From SLFT01 sp964493075 (GTDB taxonomy: Bacteria; Hydrogenedentota; Hydrogenedentia; Hydrogenedentales; CAITNO01): DNA of 12,045 nucleotides. Positions 6,272-12,045 of this stretch are shown here, in pieces. The notes under the pieces are model-generated. The model had not been told where the DNA came from. It made no database searches and saw nothing but the letters and a program-made list of their open reading frames with translations. The first letter of the stretch is position 1; every line of letters starts with the position of its first letter. The position numbers and the translations under genes are program-made. Location: contig CAZBNU010000115.1 in assembly GCA_964493075.1 (NCBI GenBank), positions 1 through 12,045 of the forward strand, in the 5' to 3' direction.

Positions 6272-6309
6272 AGTTCCTGTCCGGACATTGTCCGCTCATA
6301 AAAGGAACT
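6272..6309 (+). promoter_or_regulatory. Nested palindromes in the divergent promoter region (operator or leader hairpin)
   Basis: TGTCCGGACA (6278-6287) is a perfect 10-bp palindrome. It overlaps a second perfect one, CGGACATTGTCCG (6282-6294), so three TGTCC half-sites alternate in direction. Both are flanked by AGTTCC (6272-6277) and GGAACT (6304-6309), which pair with each other. This is a typical look for a repressor operator or for a folded leader of the plus-strand gene. The half-sites TTCCTGTCC and GGACATT also occur in the dispersed repeat at 7381-7400. Confidence 0.45.
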
Positions 6310-6335
6310 GACCATTCAGAAAAAGGAGTTGTAAC

Positions 6336-7355
6336 GTGTTGCGTGTAGCAATCATTGGACTTGGGCCTATTGGCAATATTCATGCCCGGCATTATAAAGA
6401 ACACCCGGACTGCGAACTGGTTGGCCTTTGCGACATTATTAAAGAACGTGCAGATAGTGCGGCGCACCGTTTTGATACGTCCCCGTTTTACGACGCGGAA
6501 AAAATGCTGCTTGCCTTGAAGCCCGACATCTGTGGGATATGTACTGGCGGCCATGAGTATGGCAGTGAACATTACGCGCCCACCATACAGGCGCTGGAGG
6601 CCGGATGTCATGTGCTGGGTGAAAAACCCATTTCCAACGAAATAGACCAGGCTGAGGCCATGGTGCGTTGCGCCCGTGAACGCGGCCTGTGCTATGGCAT
6701 TGATCTCAACCATCGTTTTACCAAACTGACCCGCATCGCAAAACAGTGGCTTGATGAAGGGCGCATCGGTCCCCTGTTGTTTGTGAACATGTCCATGTGG
6801 ATTAAGAATCCACGCGAAACGTCGCCCTGGTTTCAGGTTAAGGCGCTTCATCCCCACACGGTGGATGTGATGCGCCATTTCTGCGGTGATATTGCCGCCG
6901 TGCAGTGTTTTGTCACCAAAGCGCCCGGCAGGAAAATCTGGTCAACAGCGCACTTCAATTTCAAGTTTGCCTGCGGCGCCGTGGGCGGACTCACCGGCAG
7001 TTACGATATTGAACGGGGACATCCCATGGAGCGATGCGAAGTGGCCGGAACCAACGGACGCTTTGTACTCGAAGATATGATGCACCAGCTGACTCTGTAC
7101 CCGGCCGGTTCCAGTGAGAAAACGGTCATCAGCAACACTCCCTTTGGCGATGTGCCTGAAAAGACCTTTGACGACACCTTCCGCAACCGTATCCACCGCT
7201 TTGTGGAACAGGTGGGTTCGGGGGCATCGCCCCAGGCCATCGAAGGCAGCGCCGCTGAAGCACTTGCCGCACAGCGGGTACTGGCAGCGGCCATTACATC
7301 AGTCGAAAAAAATCGAGTGGTTGACTTGCCCCTTCCCAACGATATCCTTCAATAA
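6336..7355 (+). CDS. Gfo/Idh/MocA family NAD(P)-dependent oxidoreductase
   Basis: The 339-residue product is a probable sugar or cyclitol dehydrogenase. The N-terminal Rossmann fold begins at once with VAIIGLGPIGNIHARHY (residues 4-20), and the conserved EKP motif is at 96-98 (LGEKPIS). The substrate domain follows with NHRFTK at 125-130 and HPHTVDVMRHFCGD at 172-185, where His174 and Asp177 match the conserved H-x-x-D active-site pair. Translation starts at GTG (6336), with AAAAGGAG eight bases ahead. The gene diverges from folD and ends at a palindromic repeat, converging with the hypothetical gene at 7460. Members of this superfamily act on many sugars and sugar phosphates, and nothing nearby fixes the substrate. 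Confidence 0.9.
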   Translation: MLRVAIIGLGPIGNIHARHYKEHPDCELVGLCDIIKERADSAAHRFDTSPFYDAEKMLLALKPDICGICTGGHEYGSEHYAPTIQALEAGCHVLGEKPISNEIDQAEAMVRCARERGLCYGIDLNHRFTKLTRIAKQWLDEGRIGPLLFVNMSMWIKNPRETSPWFQVKALHPHTVDVMRHFCGDIAAVQCFVTKAPGRKIWSTAHFNFKFACGAVGGLTGSYDIERGHPMERCEVAGTNGRFVLEDMMHQLTLYPAGSSEKTVISNTPFGDVPEKTFDDTFRNRIHRFVEQVGSGASPQAIEGSAAEALAAQRVLAAAITSVEKNRVVDLPLPNDILQ

Positions 7356-7373
7356 CCGAGCAGCCATTTTTTA

Positions 7374-7435
7374 CGCGGAGGGGGGACATTCCTGTCCCCC
7401 GCGATAACGTGTTTCGGGTACAGGAATGTCCCCGC
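7374..7435. repeat. Palindromic repeat pair between convergent genes
   Basis: GGGGGACATTCCTGTCCCCC (7381-7400) folds on itself with an 8-bp stem and a TTCC loop, with CGC/GCG flanking it. A second unit, ACAGGAATGTCCCC (7420-7433), is the exact reverse complement of 7382-7395, so the two units can also form one 14-bp stem. A further weak stem, CCCGC (7431-7435) with GCGGG (7449-7453), is followed by ATTTT on the plus strand. The element sits between the 3' ends of two convergent genes and may act as a bidirectional transcript end, although neither main stem has a T-run. Similar palindromes are dispersed in many environmental genomes. Confidence 0.7.
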
Positions 7436-7459
7436 TCCGAAAGTGTTTGCGGGATTTTC

Positions 7460-8197
7460 CTATGGTTGTGTAACCCGCTGATACCAATCACGTTCCACTT
7501 GGGGGATTGCGGTGATTGCTGTTTCGACGACTGCGTCATCAAGATCATCAAAAAGCGCCATCCCTTCATCCATAACCTGCAAGGCGTAGTTCATGCCTTT
7601 TCGCTCAATATCTTTGTAGTGTTCGGGACGCTTGTCCATTGCCGCGCCAATGTCTTTGAGCACCGCGTATCCCGTATCAAGCAGGGCGCGCTCCGAAAGC
7701 AGGTGCATCAGGGCGGCCATGTCTTTGACAAAGGTTTCGAAGGTTTCGGAAGGAATAGCCGCCAACCCTTGGAGAATGAGGTCGTCGGAAGGGATATCGC
7801 CACCTGCGTCGCCAGTGTGCATTGAGGCGATAAGCGTATTTTCCAAATGTTGCATGGCTTCGAAAGCGCGGAGAACTTCTCTGCCAGCCTCAATCGCCTG
7901 CGGCAGGCGTCTTCCAAAACGCCACAAGGATTTCATGGCCACGGCCACCAGGGGCTTGAGGCGCATTGGACTGCCCAACAATTCGATAAGAGCGTCAAAG
8001 GCAAGCCGCTGAAAGCATCGCGCTTCCCATTCGGGGTAGATGTATTGCAGCCCAAAAGCACGCAGTCGGTCAATCTGTGTGTCGGACAGCCCGTCAAACT
8101 CCGGATAACGGCGCACATTTTCGACGGTATAGCGTTGCGCCAGGGCTTCGCGTAAAAATGCTGCTACGGCCTTTTCCAAAGCGTCGTACTCTGGCAT
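7460..8197 (-). CDS. Hypothetical alpha-helical cytoplasmic protein
   Basis: I do not recognise this 245-residue protein. It has no signal peptide or membrane segment, is rich in Ala, Leu, Glu and Arg, and appears almost wholly helical, with amphipathic stretches throughout. Segments such as YPEFDGLSDTQIDRLRAFG near the N terminus and KDMAALMHLLSERALLDTG in the second half do not match a motif I know. It is the last gene of a probable four-gene operon, 51 bp after the acylphosphatase gene. The start at 8197 is preferred because GGGAG lies nine bases ahead; an ATG two codons earlier (8203) is only three bases from the same site. Codon choice resembles that of its neighbours. The coding call is firm; function is unknown. 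Confidence 0.8.
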   Translation of the reverse strand: MPEYDALEKAVAAFLREALAQRYTVENVRRYPEFDGLSDTQIDRLRAFGLQYIYPEWEARCFQRLAFDALIELLGSPMRLKPLVAVAMKSLWRFGRRLPQAIEAGREVLRAFEAMQHLENTLIASMHTGDAGGDIPSDDLILQGLAAIPSETFETFVKDMAALMHLLSERALLDTGYAVLKDIGAAMDKRPEHYKDIERKGMNYALQVMDEGMALFDDLDDAVVETAITAIPQVERDWYQRVTQP

Positions 8198-8248
8198 AAG
8201 CATTATCTCCCGGTAGTGTGTTTGCCGTGCGACGTTAAACCCGCCCCA

Positions 8249-8548
8249 TTACCCGATAATTCGGAAGCGGGTCTCCGTAGATGCCACCGATTGCCATTGG
8301 TGCTCAACCTGAGTAACATCTGCCATGGGCGGTCCGGTTCGGCACCATGCAAGCATCTGTTCAAGCGGTTGTGTCTCGCCGACGCAAGTCAGTTCCACCC
8401 GCCCGTCATACAGGTTGCGCACCCAACCGGTCAGTCCCAACTCTGTTGCCATGGTATACGCCGAATAGCGGAATCCCACGCCTTGAACACGCCCCGAGAC
8501 GCAGACATGCAGGCTGTTAATACTCGAATTCTTCACGATAGAGGCCAA
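8249..8548 (-). CDS. acyP: Acylphosphatase
   Basis: This small enzyme hydrolyses the carboxyl-phosphate bond of acyl phosphates such as 1,3-bisphosphoglycerate. The signature is clear: VSGRVQGVGFRYSAY holds the phosphate loop and catalytic Arg, and GWVRNLYDGRVEL carries the catalytic Asn; the protein ends in the usual F-x-I strand (FRIIG). The start is uncertain. A TTG at 8548 is preceded by AGGAG four bases ahead and gives 99 residues; an ATG at 8569 gives 106 but has no ribosome binding site. With either, the gene overlaps the 3' end of the HEAT-repeat gene (32 or 53 bp), pointing to coupled translation. Family members are about 90-100 residues long. Confidence 0.9.
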   Translation of the reverse strand: MASIVKNSSINSLHVCVSGRVQGVGFRYSAYTMATELGLTGWVRNLYDGRVELTCVGETQPLEQMLAWCRTGPPMADVTQVEHQWQSVASTETRFRIIG

Positions 8549-9875
8549 GTCTCTCCTGAAACGGGGCATTTGCCAGGGCGATTACCGTCTGACATGCTCC
8601 AAACGCGAAATCGCGATCAATGGTTTCCACGCCCGGTTGCAACAAGGTGATAAGGCGGGTTTCTTTCAATTCAGTCATTTGCACAAATACATGCTTATAA
8701 ACTTCGGGCTCTTCGTTGCGTAGTAATTCCTGGAATACGGCCATGGCGGAAGCGTCACCGCTGGCAAGCAGCGCCTGGGCATTTTCCGCTCTGTATTTCA
8801 AGTTCGGAATGGTGGGGTCTTCTCGACGTGACAGACGATTGCGTAGGTATTGTGTTGCATCCCAGTCGTTGTCTTTTGCAAGCAACAGCGCCACTTCGGG
8901 GGTCAGAGTAGGCAGATTTTCAAAGATATTTTTCAGCTCTACCGTGCCCTCGGGGTCGCCCAGGTTATACAAAATGCGCACAATACGGTAGCGGATCATA
9001 CCTTCAGCATCCAGCAGTTTCATCTTCAACTGATGTATAACTTCGTCGTCGCCGTCGGCAAGTTTTGTCAATGCAAAAATTGCGGCCTGTCCTTTATCTT
9101 CATGAAGTTCGTGCAACATTTCCATGACACGAGGGATGATGCGTTTCTGTCCCAGTCGCGCCAGCGCACGTGTAGCGGGACAGGATAGCTGCACAGCACG
9201 GTCCTGAAACAGTGCGTTCAGAAATTCGATACCCTTTTCAAAACCTTCGAGACCCGCAAGGCTTGCCGCCATGGCGCGCGCGTTGCGATTGCCGCTTTCC
9301 AGACCCTGCTGCAAAAGACTGGGCGGGATTTGATCCCCGGCGACGTAAAGAGCGCCGGCAGCGGTCAACTGCGTGATTATATCGTTTGATTCCGCCAGCT
9401 GCCGCAGGTAGTTGTGGGCCTCCTCATCGTTGATCAGCGCAAGACATACGGCGGCATGAATGCGTAACTCCTGATCATCATGCGCTTCGTTGTATATTTC
9501 CCGTATCCGTACCCAGGCACGGTCTACCACACGCTGATGCTCTGCACGCAACACCTGCGCTTCCATTTCCGGCATGTGACGGCGTTCAACGACGCCATTC
9601 TGCAGGGTAATGGACTCCACGGAATCAATGAGATAGGGGATGGATTCGCCACGACTGGGGAGCACAATAATACGATCGTCATGAACCTCCAGCAGTTTCA
9701 AGTTCTTGTCTTGCGCGCCGGAACTCTTGAAGGTCACCGTAATGAGGGTTTCTGTACCGGCAATGTCATTCAGCGAAATCGCCTTTTCGGCGCCAAGAAT
9801 CTGAATATCCCCATGCGCGTAAGGGACTATCGCAAAGGATACGGCTATCATCAAAAAAACGAACATCCTGATCAT
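8517..9875 (-). CDS. Exported HEAT-repeat protein
   Basis: The 452-residue product starts with a signal peptide (MIRMFVFLMIAVSFAIVPYA, likely cut after AHG at about 22). Residues about 23-100 look beta-rich (LLEVHDDRIIVLPSRG, YLIDSVESITLQNG), in the style of a small Sm/SH3-like barrel. From about 110 to the end come paired helices typical of HEAT or PBS-lyase-like repeats, for example ELRIHAAVCLALINDEEA, AAGALYVAGD, CPATRALARLG and AAIFALTKLADGDDEV. Such solenoids bind other proteins; no enzyme site is seen. The ATG at 9875 is chosen because AGAGGAG lies eight bases ahead and the signal peptide starts there; a GTG nine codons upstream (9902) would add residues ahead of it. The gene is second in the operon and overlaps the acylphosphatase start. 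The partner is unknown. Confidence 0.87.
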   Translation of the reverse strand: MIRMFVFLMIAVSFAIVPYAHGDIQILGAEKAISLNDIAGTETLITVTFKSSGAQDKNLKLLEVHDDRIIVLPSRGESIPYLIDSVESITLQNGVVERRHMPEMEAQVLRAEHQRVVDRAWVRIREIYNEAHDDQELRIHAAVCLALINDEEAHNYLRQLAESNDIITQLTAAGALYVAGDQIPPSLLQQGLESGNRNARAMAASLAGLEGFEKGIEFLNALFQDRAVQLSCPATRALARLGQKRIIPRVMEMLHELHEDKGQAAIFALTKLADGDDEVIHQLKMKLLDAEGMIRYRIVRILYNLGDPEGTVELKNIFENLPTLTPEVALLLAKDNDWDATQYLRNRLSRREDPTIPNLKYRAENAQALLASGDASAMAVFQELLRNEEPEVYKHVFVQMTELKETRLITLLQPGVETIDRDFAFGACQTVIALANAPFQERLGLYREEFEY

Positions 9876-9949
9876 CCAAACAACTCCTCTTATGTTAATC
9901 ACATCATTCTGCCGTCGCGTTGCCTAAGCAATGCTGGAAACAACAACAG

Positions 9950-10645
9950 CTACTCTCCATCAGTCTTTACGGAAAAATTCCGGGAAGGACCCGGCGTGAC
10001 CTCTACCTTTATATCTTCCTCGTTATGCTCCTTGATTTTCCGGTCCAACGCGCTTTCCGCATCAGGACCACCAGAGCCAAAACGTGTCAATATCAACTCG
10101 CCTTCGGGGCTCACCAATTTTACAATGCCCATGGGCCGTATGTCATCGTTTACCCATACTTCGGAGGTGCTGTCGCCGTGGGTAAGGCTGAAATGCTCAG
10201 CTTCTATATCTCCTGCAGGCGTGGCAAGCGTTTCCTTTCCCAAAGACTCCCGCAGCGTCTGCAATTCGGTGTCGTCGCTTTCCAGAACATCCAAGGGAAC
10301 GCGCTCTGCACGGTGAGCGCCGTCTTTGACCATGATCTCATGCACATTTTTCGGGTCGGAGGCTGGCCCGGTCAACAGCATCTTGTAGATGATGGGAAAG
10401 CCTACCTCCGGCATTACTTCTGTTTCCAGGTAATAACCGTCCTTGCCTTCCACCTGTTTCTTGCCAACAATTGCCTGGCGCATGAAGAACTTGCTGCCCG
10501 TTGCGGTGTCTTTCAACTCATACCAGGCAAAAACACCCACTTCGGGATCGATCAGCTTGCCAGACATTACATCTGAAAAAACGCCCTGTCCCAGCGCAGC
10601 GCCGGACAACAGTATGGCAAAGCCAAACAAAATAAACTTACGCAT
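9950..10645 (-). CDS. Secreted protein of unknown function
   Basis: The 231-residue product begins with a signal peptide (MRKFILFGFAILLSGAALGQ, likely cut near residue 19 or 20). There is no lipobox Cys and no further membrane helix. The mature part looks beta-rich and acidic, with WYELKD at 41-46, a GKKQVEGKDGYYLETEV strand pair, and a later ATPAGDIEAEHFSLT followed by EVWVNDDIRPMGIVKL. The 'processed with A-G ... then V-W-V ... P-x-G-I-V-K' layout recalls periplasmic LolA/DUF-type beta-fold proteins, but I cannot assign a family. The ATG at 10645 has GGAG eight bases ahead; a GTG three codons upstream is less suited. It is the first gene of the operon, 74 bp before the HEAT-repeat gene, and has its own extended -10 promoter. 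Confidence 0.82.
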   Translation of the reverse strand: MRKFILFGFAILLSGAALGQGVFSDVMSGKLIDPEVGVFAWYELKDTATGSKFFMRQAIVGKKQVEGKDGYYLETEVMPEVGFPIIYKMLLTGPASDPKNVHEIMVKDGAHRAERVPLDVLESDDTELQTLRESLGKETLATPAGDIEAEHFSLTHGDSTSEVWVNDDIRPMGIVKLVSPEGELILTRFGSGGPDAESALDRKIKEHNEEDIKVEVTPGPSRNFSVKTDGE

Positions 10646-10695
10646 CAAAGCCACTCCAGTTGATACAGTGAGACTACAACAAACTTACGTTGTTC

Positions 10696-10704
10696 ATAAT
10701 ACCA
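10696..10704 (-). promoter_or_regulatory. Extended -10 promoter of the four-gene operon
   Basis: On the minus strand TGGTATTAT (10696-10704) fits the extended -10 pattern TGnTATAAT with one mismatch. No good -35 is seen, which fits this promoter class. It lies about 50 bp upstream of the first gene of the operon. Confidence 0.5.
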
Positions 10705-10757
10705 TAAACGCTGTGCCTTTGGCATCAGTAACGCTTCTCCTGTAAAATCGCAGGCAG

Positions 10758-10803
10758 GCAAACGGTTATCCTTTGTTTGCGGTGCAATCCTATATGTTAG
10801 AAT
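10758..10803 (+). promoter_or_regulatory. Extended -10 promoter with operator-like inverted repeat for the second Gfo/Idh/MocA gene
   Basis: TGTTAGAAT (10795-10803) matches the extended -10 pattern TGnTATAAT with one mismatch. An inverted repeat, GCAAAC (10758-10763) and GTTTGC (10775-10780), lies where the -35 region would be, a common site for a repressor or activator. The expected leader is about 45 nt. Confidence 0.45.
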
Positions 10804-10856
10804 AGACGCATCTTGTGGTTTTTCTATTCATCCTGAAAATACATTAAGGAACAACA

Positions 10857-12044
10857 ATGAACAAAAAAACGGTTCGCACGGGCATTGTGGGCGCAGGCTT
10901 TTCCGCCAGATTCCATTATGAAGCCATTTCCCGCGTCTATGGCGTAAACGTGGATGTGCAGGGTGTGTATGCCTTGGACAAAGCCCAGGCGCAGGAATAC
11001 GCCGATCAACGCAATATCAAATGCTATGATTCGCTGGACGCCCTGGTTGATGATGTGGACATTGTCCATTGCTGTGTGCTGGTGGCGGGCCATGAAGAGA
11101 TTGCCGTGGCCGCCCTCAAACGGGACAAGTGCGTTATTGTGGAAAAACCGCTCACGGGGTATTGTGGCGACGGTTCGGAATCGTTTCATGGCGACACCTT
11201 CCCCAAGGAAGACGCCCTGAAATTCGGGCTGGAAAGTGTGGAGCGAATGCTGGCAGCGGAAGCAAAGAGTAAGGGACGTATCTTCTATGCGGAAAACTGG
11301 GTCTATGCGCCGTCCATCCAGCGCGAACGGGAAATCATCGAAAAGACGGGCGCACAGATTCTCTGGATACACGGCGAGGAAGCCCATTCGGGGTCGCACA
11401 ATCCCACCTATGCCTACTGGAAATATTCCGGCGGCGGCGTGCTGATCGGCAAGGGCTGCCATCCCCTCACAGCGGCGTTATATCTAAAGCGGGTGGAAGG
11501 ACGCGCCCGGGACGGCAAGCCCATCCGTCCAAAAGCCGTGTCTGCCCGCGCACACGCCCTCACGCGTATGGACAATTTCCGCGATGAAGGCCATATCCGC
11601 AGCAATTATTACGACATAGATGATTTCTCCATGATGCATGTGGTGTTTGAAGACAACACCATCGCCACCGTGTTTGCTTCGGACATCATCCTCGGCGGCA
11701 TCCACAACTGGCTGGAAGTGGCAGCGAACAATCATCGCACCGTCTGTAACATCAATCCGAATACCGCCATGCAGGCTTACAATCCAAAAGAATCTAATTT
11801 CGATGATATCTACACGGTGGAGAAGATTGAAACACGGCAGGGCTGGACCAACATTCCGCCCGATGAAGACTGGTTCACGGGATACCCACAGGAAATTGAG
11901 GCCTTCTATCGTGCGGCGGCGTATGGCGATCCGGTGGAAAGCGATAGTCTCCTCGGCGCGGATACCATCTCGACCATTTACAGCGCCTATGTGTCTGTGG
12001 AACGGAAGGGTGCTGAAGTGCCGGTACGTGCCTTCGGCGATTAA
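10857..12044 (+). CDS. Gfo/Idh/MocA family NAD(P)-dependent oxidoreductase, subfamily with an insertion after EKP
   Basis: The 395-residue product has an N-terminal Rossmann fold (TGIVGAGFSARFHYEA, residues 8-23) and the EKP motif at 96-98 (VEKPLTG). About 25 residues (101-125, including GYCGDGSESFHGDTFPKEDA) sit between EKP and the next helix, longer than in standard members. Then come ENWVYAPSIQ at 146-155, HSGSHNPTYAYWKYSGGG at 177-194 and the active-site region GVLIGKGCHPL, with His202 at the conserved position and a Gly-Lys where many members have Asp. Sugar or sugar-acid oxidoreduction is likely, with substrate unknown. The ATG follows AAGGA with a 6-nt gap. The gene diverges from the four-gene operon and ends one base before the window edge. 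Confidence 0.9.
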   Translation: MNKKTVRTGIVGAGFSARFHYEAISRVYGVNVDVQGVYALDKAQAQEYADQRNIKCYDSLDALVDDVDIVHCCVLVAGHEEIAVAALKRDKCVIVEKPLTGYCGDGSESFHGDTFPKEDALKFGLESVERMLAAEAKSKGRIFYAENWVYAPSIQREREIIEKTGAQILWIHGEEAHSGSHNPTYAYWKYSGGGVLIGKGCHPLTAALYLKRVEGRARDGKPIRPKAVSARAHALTRMDNFRDEGHIRSNYYDIDDFSMMHVVFEDNTIATVFASDIILGGIHNWLEVAANNHRTVCNINPNTAMQAYNPKESNFDDIYTVEKIETRQGWTNIPPDEDWFTGYPQEIEAFYRAAAYGDPVESDSLLGADTISTIYSAYVSVERKGAEVPVRAFGD

Positions 12045-12045
12045 G

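Noticed and set aside
7294..7569. Open frame across the palindromic repeat
   Set aside because: The GHSC-type peptide it contains is simply the translation of the repeat; it overlaps two real genes antisense.
9876..9902. GTG start for the HEAT-repeat protein
   Set aside because: It would include the AGAGGAG that correctly spaces the ATG at 9875 and would push the signal peptide away from the N terminus.
1..12045. tRNA, rRNA, insertion sequence or phage genes
   Set aside because: No tRNA-like GTTCGA-type arms, rRNA segments, transposase or integrase motifs were seen on either strand by eye; a covariance search would be needed to be certain.

Overview
The window looks like a piece of a Gram-negative bacterial chromosome with moderate GC content. 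Most of it is densely coding, but there is one roughly 1 kb gene-poor, AT-rich stretch. Several traits recall the PVC superphylum or Hydrogenedentota-like environmental bacteria: two Gfo/Idh/MocA oxidoreductases, exported HEAT-repeat and Kelch-repeat proteins, a Gld-type ABC-2 exporter, a C-terminal Cys/membrane/basic sorting-like tail, and dispersed small palindromes of the GGGGACATTCCTGTCCCC type. This placement is inferred from gene style only; there is no rRNA or other phylogenetic marker beyond rimO and folD.

Layout. (1) Positions 1-790, minus strand: the first codons of an ABC-2 permease, preceded by its ATPase with an ATGA overlap. (2) Positions 791-1760: no convincing intact gene. This stretch holds a cluster of six short perfect inverted repeats (865-1081), an AT-rich part with helically phased A-tracts (1446-1526), and a coding-like remnant (about 1547-1720). 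(3) Positions 1761-6111, minus strand: folD, rimO, an exported six-bladed Kelch protein and an S-adenosylmethionine hydrolase. folD-rimO and Kelch-SAM hydrolase are two tight pairs, separated by 137 bp with a hairpin and a possible promoter. (4) Positions 6112-6335: divergent promoter region with nested palindromes. (5) Positions 6336-7355, plus strand: a Gfo/Idh/MocA oxidoreductase, ending at a 62 bp palindromic repeat element between convergent genes. (6) Positions 7460-10645, minus strand: a probable four-gene operon read as secreted unknown protein, exported HEAT-repeat protein, acylphosphatase and helical hypothetical protein. (7) Positions 10646-10856: second divergent promoter region, with an extended -10 element on each strand. 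(8) Positions 10857-12044, plus strand: a second Gfo/Idh/MocA oxidoreductase of a different subfamily.

How the genes work together. FolD (one-carbon folate), RimO (uses SAM to methylthiolate ribosomal protein S12) and the SAM hydrolase (SAM to adenosine plus methionine) share a one-carbon/SAM theme, but the link is only by position. The four-gene operon makes at least two exported proteins of unknown role. The two oxidoreductases probably act on sugars or sugar-like compounds. I did not find a convincing new defence, mobile or biosynthetic system. The most unusual material is non-coding: the inverted-repeat-rich and A-tract-rich intergenic region, and the dispersed palindrome family, one copy of which supplies the C terminus of the SAM hydrolase.
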